Source: Paractinoplanes polyasparticus | GTDB taxonomy: Bacteria; Actinomycetota; Actinomycetes; Mycobacteriales; Micromonosporaceae | Direction: 5' to 3' | Length of the DNA: 64,000 nt | Assembly (NCBI RefSeq): GCF_019710575.1 | Contig: NZ_JAHWFK010000009.1 | Location: forward strand, 55,052-119,051 | In this document: in pieces, positions 34,600 to 43,586 of the stretch | How positions within the stretch are numbered: position 1 is the first letter of the stretch | Layout of the letters: the number at the start of each line of letters is the position of its first letter | The notes under the pieces: generated by a model | Databases searched by the model: none | Told to the model about the DNA's origin: nothing | What the model saw: the letters and a program-made list of their open reading frames with translations, nothing else | Made by a program: the position numbers and the translations under genes

Positions 34600-35409
34600 T
34601 CAGGCGCGTGTCGCGACGATCTGCAGGTAGGTGGACGGGATGCGGGCCGTGCCGTCGGTGGCGGTGTTGTAGCGGCCGACCAGAGACACCAGGTCGTCGT
34701 AGAGCGGCTTGCCGCCGTCCGGGCCCAGCGCCTCGAACGCCTTCAGGGTCGGACCGTAGTGCTCGCGGAAGTAATCGGCGAAGTGCTCGGGCGTGGCGAA
34801 CCGGAAGACGAAGTCGTGCCGCTCGGTGCGCAGGTCGCTGACCCGGTCGCCGAAGAGCTCGCGGACGCGTTCCTCGCTGCCCCACTCGACCGGACCGCGG
34901 ATGCCGGGCGGCGGCGGGACGCGGCGGCCGACGGTCCGGAACATCTCGCCGATGAAGCCGTCCGGCGTCCAGTTGGCCAGGGCGATGGTGCCGCCACGGC
35001 GGCAGACGCGGGTCAGTTCGGCCGCCGTGCGCTCCTGATCGGGGGCGAACATCGCGCCGACCACCGACACCACCGCGTCGAAGCGGCCGTCCGGGTAGGG
35101 CAGGCTCTCGGCGTCCGCGACCTCGGTGGTCAACGGCAGTCGCTCGGCGTCGGCCCGCTCCCGCGCCCGGGCCAGCAGACCCGGCACGTAGTCGGTGGCC
35201 GTCACCCGGCAGCCGCACCGTGCCGCCGCGATCGAGGCGTTGCCGGTGCCGGCCGCGACGTCGAGCACATCGGCTCCGGCCGAGAGGTCGGCCGCCTGGA
35301 TCGTGTCCTCGGCCATCGGATGGATCAGGGCCGCCACCGCGCCGTAGTCGCCGCTCGCCCAGGTCTTCTGCTGCTTGGCCTTCAGGCCCTCAAGTACCAG
35401 TTCGCTCAT
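34600..35409 (-). CDS. Class I SAM-dependent methyltransferase
   Basis: A 269-residue Rossmann-fold methyltransferase. Motif I is ADVLDVAAGTGNASIAAA, followed by the acidic motif II region TATDYVPGLLARARERA and motif post-I FDAVVSVVGAMFAPDQ. The C-terminal half (PEHFADYFREHYGPTLKAF) resembles the UbiE/COQ5-like group. The substrate is unknown. It starts 70 bp downstream of the LuxR-type regulator on the same strand, which may control it. Confidence 0.88.
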   Translation of the reverse strand: MSELVLEGLKAKQQKTWASGDYGAVAALIHPMAEDTIQAADLSAGADVLDVAAGTGNASIAAARCGCRVTATDYVPGLLARARERADAERLPLTTEVADAESLPYPDGRFDAVVSVVGAMFAPDQERTAAELTRVCRRGGTIALANWTPDGFIGEMFRTVGRRVPPPPGIRGPVEWGSEERVRELFGDRVSDLRTERHDFVFRFATPEHFADYFREHYGPTLKAFEALGPDGGKPLYDDLVSLVGRYNTATDGTARIPSTYLQIVATRA

Positions 35410-35479
35410 GTCTTCGACGGTAGAAATCCGGGCTTCCCAGCACATGGGGAGAGCTCCCCATGTTGGCCGCACGCTCCCC

Positions 35480-38050
35480 CTACAGAAGACCGCGGTCGCG
35501 GGCCTCGGCGGCGGCGCGGCCGCGGGACGAGACTCCGAGCTTGGCCAGCACGGCCGAGACGTGGTGGTCGACGGTCTTGGCGGAGACGGTCAGGCGGGCC
35601 GCGATGTCGGCGTTGCTCAGCCCCTCGGCGATCAGCCCGAGCACCTCCTGCTGGCGGCCGGTCAGCCCGGTCGGATCGGCGGCGGTGGACGGGCGCGGGC
35701 CGCGGGGCACCCGCAGGCCACGTTCCCGCAGATCGGTCCGCAGGCGACGGGCCGGCGCGACCGCGCCCAGGCGGTCGAAGACGCGCAGCGCCTCGGCCGC
35801 CGCCGGGGCATCGCCGTGGGCCAGACAGCAGGCGGTCAGGTAGGTGCAGCCGCGCTCCGACCACGCGGCCGCGGCGGCCCGCCAGTCACCGTCGATCACC
35901 AGCCGGAACGGCTCCGCCGCGACCGCCGGGGCCGGCGAGCTGTCACCGCAGCGCCACTTCCAGAAGGCCAGCTCGCCGGCGAACCAGGGATGGCCGATCC
36001 GCACCGCCACTCTCAGGCCTCGCTCGGCCTCCTGGGCGGCCCGCACCGGATCGCCGGCCAGCCAATACGTCTCGGCCAGCGCGATCGCGGCCGGGCAGAC
36101 GAACTGGGCCTCCTCCGTCGGGTAGCCGCGTTTCCCGGCATCGTGGGCGTCGTCGAGCGCACCCGGTTCATCGCGCCGGGCCCGCAGCACGGCCCGGACC
36201 GCCACGGCCGGCACCAGGCCACCGCCGTGCATCGTCGGGCCAGCCAGCGCCTGCGCGGCGTCGTCAGCCGCGGCCGCCCAGTCGCCACGGGCGAGCAGCA
36301 GGCGAGCGCGGTAACCGAGCAGGTGGCGGTGGTAGCCGTCGAGGTCGCGGGCGGCCAGGAACGGGAAGATCCGGTCGAACGTCTGCTCGGCGATGTCGAA
36401 GTCGTAGTTGTCGACAGCGTTGCTGCCCAGGTTGACCAGGGCACGGCCGGCGGAGTCGTCGAGCCCGCCCACGGCCACCGCCAGGTCGTGGGCGTGGCGC
36501 AGCTCGGCCATGCCGACCGGGTCGCCCCGGTGCAGCCGGGCCGACCCCAGGTTGATCAGCGCGTGCACCTCGGTGTCCCGGTCGTCGAGGGCGCGGGCCA
36601 GCTCGAGGGCGCGTTCGCCCCAGGCGATCGCCCGCACGTTGTCGTCGCCGAGCATGAACAGCTGGGACAGGTTGCTGTAGGCGGCGGCCAGCTCGGGACC
36701 GGGCGGCTGCGTCTCGAGCACCTCGACCGACCGGAAGCCGTAGTCGCGGGCCTGGCCGGGACGGCCGTTCCACCAGCTCAGGCGGGACATCCAGCGCAGG
36801 TCGACGCCGATCGCGACGGGATCGCCGAGCTCGGTGCGCAGGGCCAGCGCGGCCTGGCACGCGTCCAGTGCCTCCGTCAGCCCACCGTGATAGGCGGCTT
36901 GCACGTACTCCTCGAGCAGTTCGGCACGCTCGGCCGCGGGGCGGTCGGCGGCCAACGGCAACACCCGGGCGTAGTGGGCCGCCGCCTGTTTGTGGGCGCC
37001 GAGGGAGGCGGCGCGGCGCGCGGCGACGGGAGTCAAGCGCAGGGCGGCCACGGTGTCACCGGCGTGGTGGGCGTGGTGCACAAGGCGGGCCGGGTCGACC
37101 GAGCCGGCCGCCTCGAGGACGCTCAGGATCTCGGCGTGCAGGGCCTGACGGCGTACGGGGGAAAGACTCTCTTCGACCGCGCGGCGCAGCAGCTCGTGGC
37201 GGAACGCGACGCCGTTGCCGCGAGCCGTCAGCACCCCCCGGTCGAGGCACTCGTCGACCTCGGCCAGGCGGTTGCCCAGCAGTTCCAGGCCGGCCCGCGA
37301 CGGCACGACCGACACCAGATGCGCCACCTCACGGGCGGGCGGCGTCAGCGTGGCCAGACGGCTGAGAACCAGGTCCCGTACGGTCGGCGGCACCCCCTCG
37401 GCCGGCGCCGCGAGCACCTCCGTGACCAGTAGCGGGTTGCCACCGGTAACCGCATGGACGTCGGGGGCCCGCCGCCCCGCCCGGCGCGCCAGCTCAGCCA
37501 CGGCGGCCGCAGTGAGCGGCGGCAGACCCACCCGGCGGATCAACCCCGGCGGCAGCCCGGCCAGAACGGTGCGCAGCCGATGGTCGGGACCCACCTCGTC
37601 CTCGCGGTAGGTGATCACCAGCAGGGCCCGGCAGAGTGCGAGCCGCCGGCCCAGGAACGCCACCATGTCGAGCGTCGCCTCGTCGGCCCAGTGCAGATCT
37701 TCCAGCACGACCACCGGGCGGGCGGCCTGCGGCGGCCGGTCGAGCGCCTCCAGCAACAGGTCGAAGACCTCGCCGCGAGACCCGTCGCCGATCCGCTCGC
37801 GCAGACGCCCGCCCAGCCGCCGGGCGATATCGTGCAGCGGCCCGAGCGCGCGCGGCGTGAGCAGCGGATCGCAGGCGCCCCACAGCATCTGCGCGCGCGG
37901 CCCGGCGGCCTCGGCGAACGCGGCGGCCAGGGTGGACTTGCCCGCGCCGGCCTCGCCGCTGACCACGGCGACGCGCCCACCGGCGGCGCAGCCGGTGAGC
38001 AGGCTGTCCAGGGCGGCGAGCTCGGCCGAGCGCTCCAGCAGCACCGTCAC
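35480..38050 (-). CDS. LuxR-family regulator with AAA ATPase domain (LAL type)
   Basis: An 856-residue large ATP-binding LuxR regulator. The N-terminal ATPase has Walker A SGEAGAGKSTL (about residues 31-41) and Walker B VVVLEDLHWAD (about 113-123). The middle consists of TPR-like helical repeats. The C-terminal LuxR helix-turn-helix is LTGRQQEVLGLIAEGLSNAD, then IAARLTVSAKTVDHHVSAVL. These proteins integrate a ligand signal with ATP-dependent oligomerisation. The start is GTG at 38050. The adjacent methyltransferase gene is the nearest candidate target. Confidence 0.93.
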   Translation of the reverse strand: MTVLLERSAELAALDSLLTGCAAGGRVAVVSGEAGAGKSTLAAAFAEAAGPRAQMLWGACDPLLTPRALGPLHDIARRLGGRLRERIGDGSRGEVFDLLLEALDRPPQAARPVVVLEDLHWADEATLDMVAFLGRRLALCRALLVITYREDEVGPDHRLRTVLAGLPPGLIRRVGLPPLTAAAVAELARRAGRRAPDVHAVTGGNPLLVTEVLAAPAEGVPPTVRDLVLSRLATLTPPAREVAHLVSVVPSRAGLELLGNRLAEVDECLDRGVLTARGNGVAFRHELLRRAVEESLSPVRRQALHAEILSVLEAAGSVDPARLVHHAHHAGDTVAALRLTPVAARRAASLGAHKQAAAHYARVLPLAADRPAAERAELLEEYVQAAYHGGLTEALDACQAALALRTELGDPVAIGVDLRWMSRLSWWNGRPGQARDYGFRSVEVLETQPPGPELAAAYSNLSQLFMLGDDNVRAIAWGERALELARALDDRDTEVHALINLGSARLHRGDPVGMAELRHAHDLAVAVGGLDDSAGRALVNLGSNAVDNYDFDIAEQTFDRIFPFLAARDLDGYHRHLLGYRARLLLARGDWAAAADDAAQALAGPTMHGGGLVPAVAVRAVLRARRDEPGALDDAHDAGKRGYPTEEAQFVCPAAIALAETYWLAGDPVRAAQEAERGLRVAVRIGHPWFAGELAFWKWRCGDSSPAPAVAAEPFRLVIDGDWRAAAAAWSERGCTYLTACCLAHGDAPAAAEALRVFDRLGAVAPARRLRTDLRERGLRVPRGPRPSTAADPTGLTGRQQEVLGLIAEGLSNADIAARLTVSAKTVDHHVSAVLAKLGVSSRGRAAAEARDRGLL

Positions 38051-38103
38051 GCGCTCAGGCTAGACAGGCAGCTCAGCGCCTGCCTAGCGACTATCGGACA
38101 GCC

Positions 38104-40494
38104 TCACTGCCCCCGAAGGGTGAGGTAGCCCCCACGGACCCGGCCGAACTGGTTCATCGTGTGGACCGCATAGCCGAAAGCGCCGCCGGTGGGCTGGTCG
38201 GCCCAGGCTCGGCGCAGGCCCAGGTTGCCGGCCAGCGACACCAGCTTGACCAGCGTGACCCGATCGTCGCGGAACTGCGGGGACGGGACCTCGTCATAGG
38301 CTGCGGTGAGCGCGATGACGTGCTGGTTGAGACGCTTCTCGGCCGACTCGCGGTCGTTCTCGTACAGATCGTCCAGCGCGAAGAACGTGACCTCGCTGGT
38401 CCACAGTCCGACGCCGTGCGTCAGGACGGTCTCGACCGGGATGGCGCCGGGGGCCGACAGGTCGACGGAGTGACTGACGTTGTCACCGATCCTGGTGTCG
38501 AGATATTGGACGGTCGCGCCGCCGAAGGCCGCGTCGGCCGTCTGCAGCTCGAGGACGACCCAGTACGTCTCGCCGTACGCGAGGTCGGGCGCGAAGATCC
38601 GGATGCCCTCGTCGTCGCGGATCAGGTCGGGTCTGTTGTGGACGCCGAACTCCTTTAGCGACCGGCGGCGGGCGGCGTCGGCCTCCGCCAGCACCGCCGT
38701 GCGGCCGGCCGGGTCGGTGATCAGGTCGTGGCCGTACAGGTGCCAGACCGTCGTCTCCTCCGGGATGTCGATCCGGAGCTGGATGTTGATGGCGGCCAGG
38801 CTTTCCCGGCGGGTCAGATCTTCGGAGAGGGTGAGTGTGACCTCCTCGGGCTGGGTGACGAACGTCCAGTGACCGCCGCTGATGCCGGCCAGGGCCCGCA
38901 GCTCGGGGATCCGGGCGTCGGAGCCGAAGCCGAAGCACGAGAGAGTGACGGTGCCCCGCAGCCGGGCCGCCACATTGGCCCGGATCTTGACCCAGTCGGT
39001 CTCGCCCGAGGTCGGGTCGCCGTCCGAGAAGAGGTAGACGCAGTTCACCGTCTTCGACGAGGCGAACCGCTCGATCTCGTTGAGGGCGAAGGCGAGGCCC
39101 AGATTCAGGTCGGTGCCACCGCTGGCTGCCATCGAGGCGATCAGGCGGCCGATCTCGTCGGCCGGCAGGTCGGCCTTGCGGGTGGCGCGCAGCAGCGTAC
39201 GGGCCTGGTCGTTGAAGACGATGATGCCGAGCACGTCGTCGTCGCGCAGGCGCGCGTGCAGCTCGCGGATGGCGACCACGACCTGATCGAGCTTCTCGCC
39301 CCACATGGATGCGCTGACGTCCACGGCGAACACGAAGTTGACCGGCAGCGGTTCGCCGGTCTTCGGCCCGTCCGAGGACTGGGCGCCGGCCCGCAGGGCG
39401 ATCTCGACCAGGTGGGTGGTCTCGGGGTGCGCCTTGAGCGCGCCGCTCACCGCAGCCGTGCCGTGGCTCACGGCCACCGCCGCGCCCGGGGCGGGCGCGG
39501 GGATGTGGTCGGTGTTCGAGGCGATGAAGTCGTCGAACCGGATGTGCGTCTGGTCGATCAGGACGCCCTGGTCGATCAGCTCGGCGATGCCCAGCGTGGA
39601 CCGCGTGCCGAAGGCGTTGTTGCGGCGGATGAACAGCCCGTTGTGCGGCAGCGGCCCGCTGCGCTCCGACGTCGGCGGCCGATGGCCCGGCGCGCCGAAA
39701 TAGTTGGTCTGCGTGTTGCTGTTGCCCACCTGCACACCCTGCGACTCAACCGTGTCGATATGAAAGCGCGAAGGGAGCGGCAGCGGATCTCCGTCGGCGG
39801 CCCACGGGTCCACCGCCGAGAAAGGCTGGTCATGAGCCAGCCAGTCGTTTTCGTAGTATTCGTCCTCCGTCGATCCGCTTGACGGCGGAGCGGCGTCGGC
39901 TGTCCGTGACGAACGGGCGTCAAGCCAACCCAACGTCTCATGGGAAAGCAATACGTCCTCGTAGTCGGCATCGCTGGGTGGCGGAGCTGACCCACCGGAG
40001 GCGGGCCCCGCGCCGAGACCGCGATCGTTGTCGCGCCGGAACAACCGATCGTCCTGCTTTCTGTCCTGTGCTTCCCGCTCGAACCGGAACGCGCGCGCCT
40101 GCTGCCGGCCCCGGTCGACGATGTCGACAAACGACTCGGCAGCGTCGTCGTCCGGCTCGCTGATGACCAGGGCGTCGACGCGGCTCAGCAGGTAGATGAG
40201 CTCGCCGGGCCAGCTGCGCCAGACATCGACCGGCACCGGAGTGAGCAGCACCAGGCATCGGAGCCGGCGGACGTCCTCGGCCTCCAGCCTCTCCACCGCG
40301 GCCTCGCGCGCCGCGTCGTGATCCAGGTGACCGGCGCCCGGCAGACAGATCGGGACGATCAGCTCGGCGATGACCTCGCGGCCCAGCCGTTCCGCGTACT
40401 CACGGCACACCGTCAGCTGCGTGTCGAGGGCAGCGTCGGAATCGCACGGCTGGAGGGCGACGATGATCGCGGTGTTATCGCCGGGCGTGCTCAT
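38104..40494 (-). CDS. VWA-domain protein with resolvase-like N-terminus and RHIM/amyloid-like motif
   Basis: This 796-residue cytoplasmic protein has three parts. Residues about 8-112 read like a serine-recombinase N-terminal fold (DTQLTVCREYAERLGREVI, then LVLLTPVPVDVWRSWPGELI), but the catalytic R-x-S is replaced by ALQPC, so it is probably non-catalytic. A disordered acidic linker contains QGVQVGNSNTQTNYFG (252-267), whose VQVG core matches RHIM-like amyloid signalling motifs. Residues about 385-560 are a von Willebrand A domain with a complete MIDAS: D392-x-S394-x-S396, T461 and D491. A further domain of about 230 residues follows. It lies 11 bp downstream of a trypsin-like protease gene and a Trypco1-like gene; a role as sensor or adaptor of a conflict system is inferred. 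Confidence 0.8.
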   Translation of the reverse strand: MSTPGDNTAIIVALQPCDSDAALDTQLTVCREYAERLGREVIAELIVPICLPGAGHLDHDAAREAAVERLEAEDVRRLRCLVLLTPVPVDVWRSWPGELIYLLSRVDALVISEPDDDAAESFVDIVDRGRQQARAFRFEREAQDRKQDDRLFRRDNDRGLGAGPASGGSAPPPSDADYEDVLLSHETLGWLDARSSRTADAAPPSSGSTEDEYYENDWLAHDQPFSAVDPWAADGDPLPLPSRFHIDTVESQGVQVGNSNTQTNYFGAPGHRPPTSERSGPLPHNGLFIRRNNAFGTRSTLGIAELIDQGVLIDQTHIRFDDFIASNTDHIPAPAPGAAVAVSHGTAAVSGALKAHPETTHLVEIALRAGAQSSDGPKTGEPLPVNFVFAVDVSASMWGEKLDQVVVAIRELHARLRDDDVLGIIVFNDQARTLLRATRKADLPADEIGRLIASMAASGGTDLNLGLAFALNEIERFASSKTVNCVYLFSDGDPTSGETDWVKIRANVAARLRGTVTLSCFGFGSDARIPELRALAGISGGHWTFVTQPEEVTLTLSEDLTRRESLAAINIQLRIDIPEETTVWHLYGHDLITDPAGRTAVLAEADAARRRSLKEFGVHNRPDLIRDDEGIRIFAPDLAYGETYWVVLELQTADAAFGGATVQYLDTRIGDNVSHSVDLSAPGAIPVETVLTHGVGLWTSEVTFFALDDLYENDRESAEKRLNQHVIALTAAYDEVPSPQFRDDRVTLVKLVSLAGNLGLRRAWADQPTGGAFGYAVHTMNQFGRVRGGYLTLRGQ

Positions 40495-40505
40495 GGCAAC
40501 TCTCC

Positions 40506-41510
40506 TCAGGACCAGTCCGGATCGGGGAACGGGCAGAGCGAGACCACCTCGCTGCGCGAGCGGATGCCTGGTTCCAGCATCCGGTGCCGGCGCAAACAGT
40601 CCGTCCAGTTGTCGAGTGCGGGGCTCACCCCGTGGGCGTCCTCGGCCAGCCGCTGCGCGGCCGCCCGGTCGCTGGATTCGTTGGTCAGCACCAGTTGAGT
40701 GATCTTGGCGGCGATGCTCGGCAGGTGGCGGGCGTCGCAGCGCAGGGCCCGATCGAGATACTCCGCTTCGACGAAGGCATTGCGCCGCAGGCGGGCCGCC
40801 CGTGCCCTCAGCAGCCAGTACTCCGCATCCCTGGCCGTGCTCGGGATGCCTGCCAGCGAACGGTCGGCGCCGTCAGGGTCGCCGTCGCGCAGGCTGCGGC
40901 CGGCCGCCGCGAGGTTCCGGTAGGCGACGTCGTCGACAGCCACGAGCCCGAACCGCCGCACGACCTCGCCGATGGGAACGGCATAGAGCACCGTCGAGGC
41001 CGCCGGGCGTCCGCCACCGGCCGGGCGGTTCCGCTGGTGCACCTGCTCGCACAGCACACCGAGGACCGTGCGGGCACGCGCATGGGCCCGGACAGCGCTG
41101 CCCGAGTAGCCGCCGTAGTCGCCCAGCGGCTGCTCGACGTCGAGTTGCAGCATCGCCACCTCGGCCCCGCCGTCGTTGACGATGATCCGCCCGGTGGCCG
41201 TCACGCGCCCGTCGAGCTGCGGGTCGTTGCTCGCCGGACGGCTGGTGACGACCCATCGGTCGTCGACTGCTGCGGCGGCAGACAGCAGCGGCGGCGCCGC
41301 CCCGGAAACTGCCAGCACGGCCACATCGAGGCTCGGATCGCTTTCCACAGCCGTCACGGCACATACGTCATCGCCGACCAGAACCTGGATCCGATCGGCC
41401 GGCTTGCCCTTGAGAACGTGGTTGGCCGTGATCACCACGCCCGGTGACCACACGAAGGCGCTGCCGGACGGACGGGCGTCCGGCCCGAGCAGGATCGTGG
41501 CGTCGGTCAT
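40506..41510 (-). CDS. Trypsin-like serine protease, conflict-system associated
   Basis: A 334-residue cytoplasmic protein (no signal peptide). The chymotrypsin-fold triad is visible: His31 in VITANHVL, Asp62 in DPSLDVAVL and Ser136 in GGYSGSAV. After about residue 200 the protein becomes helical with TPR-like repeats (AEYWLLRARAARLRRNAFVE, AEYLDRALRCDARHLPSIAA). Its start overlaps the stop of the Trypco1-like gene by 4 bp and it precedes the VWA gene. Intracellular trypsins of this kind are effectors in predicted actinobacterial immunity and cell-death systems; the substrate is unknown. Confidence 0.85.
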   Translation of the reverse strand: MTDATILLGPDARPSGSAFVWSPGVVITANHVLKGKPADRIQVLVGDDVCAVTAVESDPSLDVAVLAVSGAAPPLLSAAAAVDDRWVVTSRPASNDPQLDGRVTATGRIIVNDGGAEVAMLQLDVEQPLGDYGGYSGSAVRAHARARTVLGVLCEQVHQRNRPAGGGRPAASTVLYAVPIGEVVRRFGLVAVDDVAYRNLAAAGRSLRDGDPDGADRSLAGIPSTARDAEYWLLRARAARLRRNAFVEAEYLDRALRCDARHLPSIAAKITQLVLTNESSDRAAAQRLAEDAHGVSPALDNWTDCLRRHRMLEPGIRSRSEVVSLCPFPDPDWS

Positions 41511-41815
41511 TCGCCTCGCCGGAAGGTCACCGTCACCTCGAAGGTCGCCTCGGCCGAGGCCTTGCTCAGCACGACGCCCGCCTCGGCCACCAGCGCGATG
41601 CCGAACGTCGCGGAGACCTCGTCCGGCTCCCAGCCGCCGACCGCGGGCAGGTCCTTGATGCTGGCCGCGATGGCGCTCACCCCGTCGGAGACGGCCTGGC
41701 GGACATCGGAGACCCGCTCGCCCAGCCGCTCGGTGAGGCCGTCGCCCCAGCCGATCTCGCGTCCGCTGCGAAGCTCGACCACCTTGACCCGGGTGCTGCC
41801 GTCTGCCTCGCTCAT
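41507..41815 (-). CDS. Trypco1-like (trypsin-co-occurring) small protein
   Basis: A 102-residue protein with the C-terminal pattern PDEVSATFGIALVAEAG (residues 64-80) and KASAEATFEVTVTF (85-98). This is the signature I associate with the Trypco1/CU044_2847 family, small domains encoded next to trypsin-like proteases in conflict islands. It is the first gene of the three-gene set, coupled by ATGA overlap to the protease. It may be the protease's substrate, inhibitor or recruitment partner (inference). Confidence 0.78.
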   Translation of the reverse strand: MSEADGSTRVKVVELRSGREIGWGDGLTERLGERVSDVRQAVSDGVSAIAASIKDLPAVGGWEPDEVSATFGIALVAEAGVVLSKASAEATFEVTVTFRRGE

Positions 41816-41921
41816 GCGCCGCCCTTCTCGAGGCCGTTCCGTGCCGACTGCGTCAACTTACTGGCGCCCCGCGGACCGGCCAACTTGGACTTCCGTCGGA
41901 AGGGTGACACGGCCGTCCGGA

Positions 41922-43586
41922 TCAACGACCGTCCGAGCCGTACGGATAGAGGCCCTCGATCGTGACCGGGAGGCGGCCCGGCGCGGGAGCCTCGCCGCGC
42001 AGCACCGCCGCCAGCGCGGCCAATGAGGGCGGCTGGTATCCGTACGCGGCTACGAACGTCTTCGCCGAGGGGAAGGAGGCCAGGTCGTACGGGGTGCCGA
42101 CGGCGGCCACCACGATGGGCTTCCCGGTGGCCAGCAACGCCGCGACCAGTCTGGGTTGGGTCGGATCGGACCACGCGTTGAACGTCGTCACCACAGTGAC
42201 GTCGGCCTCGCCGGCGGCCGCCACCGCCTGGGCGATCAGCGCGTCGGACGGCGATCCGGTGTAGAGCCTGGTCGCGCCCAGGGCCGTCGCCAGCGTGGTC
42301 GTGGTGGTCGCTCCCCAGCCGGTCACCAGCACCTTCTGTCCGGGGCGGAGCGGGAGGGCGGCCGAGCGGAGCGTGGTGATCGACCGCCGGGCGATGCCGG
42401 ACATCGTGGTCAGGGCGGCCGGCGTGCCGACCGCGGGCGGCTCGGACACGTACGGACGGGTGGTCTTGGTCTTGAGGATGCGGCGCACCGACTGGTCGAT
42501 GCGACGCTCGCTGAGCTGTCCGGACGCGACGGCGTCGAGCAGGATGCGGATGGCGCCGGGGACGCTGCGGGGCATCAGCAGTTGATCCACCCCGGCCCGG
42601 ACGGCGCCCAGGATCACTTCCTCATCGGTGTAGTCCTCGAGCGCGGCCGCCTCGAGCGCGTCGGTCACCACGACACCGTTGAAGCCGAGCCGCTCGCGCA
42701 GCAGGCCCGTGATGATCGGCTGCGAGAGGCTGGCCGGGGCGCCGCTGGGGTCGAGCGCGGGCGCGACGATGTGGGCGGCCATGATGCTCTGCGCGCCGGC
42801 CGCGATGACCGCCCGGAACGGGGGCACGTGGGTCCGGAGGATCTCGGCGCGGCTCTGGTCGGTGACCGCGACGCCGTTGTCGGTGTTGACCGTGGTGTCG
42901 CCGAGGCCCGGGAAGTGTTTGGCCGTGGTGCCGATCCCGGCCGCGCGGTATCCACGTTCGGCGGCGGTGCCGAAGGCTGCGACGTGCGCCGTACGGTCGC
43001 TGAACGCCCGCACCCCGTCGGCGGCGTTCCGCGGGTTGGTGTTGACGTCGACCACCGGGGCGTGGGTGACGGTGATGCCGAGCGCCCGCAACTCGGCGCC
43101 GCTCACCTTGGCCGCGTCATGGGCCGTACGCGGGTCGAAGGTGGCCCCGATGGCCATGTTCCCGGGCGAGATCGCCAGCGGCGCTCCGATCCGGTTGACC
43201 GTGCCGCCCTCCTGGTCGGTGCTGATCTGCAGCGGGATGCCGGTGTCGCCCAGCGCCGCGCGCTGCAGCCCGTTGGACAGGCCGGCGATCTGCGGCGGGT
43301 TGCTCAGGTTGCCGCTCCAGGTGAAATAGATGACCCCGCCGAGGTGGTAGGTCTCGACGGCCTGGGCGGGCGTGGCCACCCCGGGGCCGAACATCGCCTC
43401 GTTGGCGGCCGACGCGCTGGTCGCGCTGTCGCCGTAGACGTACGAGACGATCATCTGCCCGACCTTCTCGGGCAGGCTCATGGCCGCGATGCGCCGGCCG
43501 AGCTCGTCGTGGGCCCCGGCCGGGGTGGCGATCGAGGCCACGGTCAGCGCCACCGTCGAACAGAGCGCGAGGATGCGGCGAGTCAT
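41922..43586 (-). CDS. Secreted glycoside hydrolase family 3 (NagZ-like)
   Basis: A 554-residue exported protein: signal peptide MTRRILALCSTVALTVASIA ending GAHD, then a GH3 domain with TDQEGGTVNRI, the NagZ His/Asp segment KHFPGLGDTTVNTDNG, and the nucleophile Asp in GVVVTDALEAAAL. A C-terminal Rossmann-like domain follows. Predicted beta-N-acetylhexosaminidase activity on cell-wall fragments. It overlaps the flavoprotein gene by 4 bp and is fourth in an unusual operon starting with a solute-binding protein. Confidence 0.9.
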   Translation of the reverse strand: MTRRILALCSTVALTVASIATPAGAHDELGRRIAAMSLPEKVGQMIVSYVYGDSATSASAANEAMFGPGVATPAQAVETYHLGGVIYFTWSGNLSNPPQIAGLSNGLQRAALGDTGIPLQISTDQEGGTVNRIGAPLAISPGNMAIGATFDPRTAHDAAKVSGAELRALGITVTHAPVVDVNTNPRNAADGVRAFSDRTAHVAAFGTAAERGYRAAGIGTTAKHFPGLGDTTVNTDNGVAVTDQSRAEILRTHVPPFRAVIAAGAQSIMAAHIVAPALDPSGAPASLSQPIITGLLRERLGFNGVVVTDALEAAALEDYTDEEVILGAVRAGVDQLLMPRSVPGAIRILLDAVASGQLSERRIDQSVRRILKTKTTRPYVSEPPAVGTPAALTTMSGIARRSITTLRSAALPLRPGQKVLVTGWGATTTTTLATALGATRLYTGSPSDALIAQAVAAAGEADVTVVTTFNAWSDPTQPRLVAALLATGKPIVVAAVGTPYDLASFPSAKTFVAAYGYQPPSLAALAAVLRGEAPAPGRLPVTIEGLYPYGSDGR

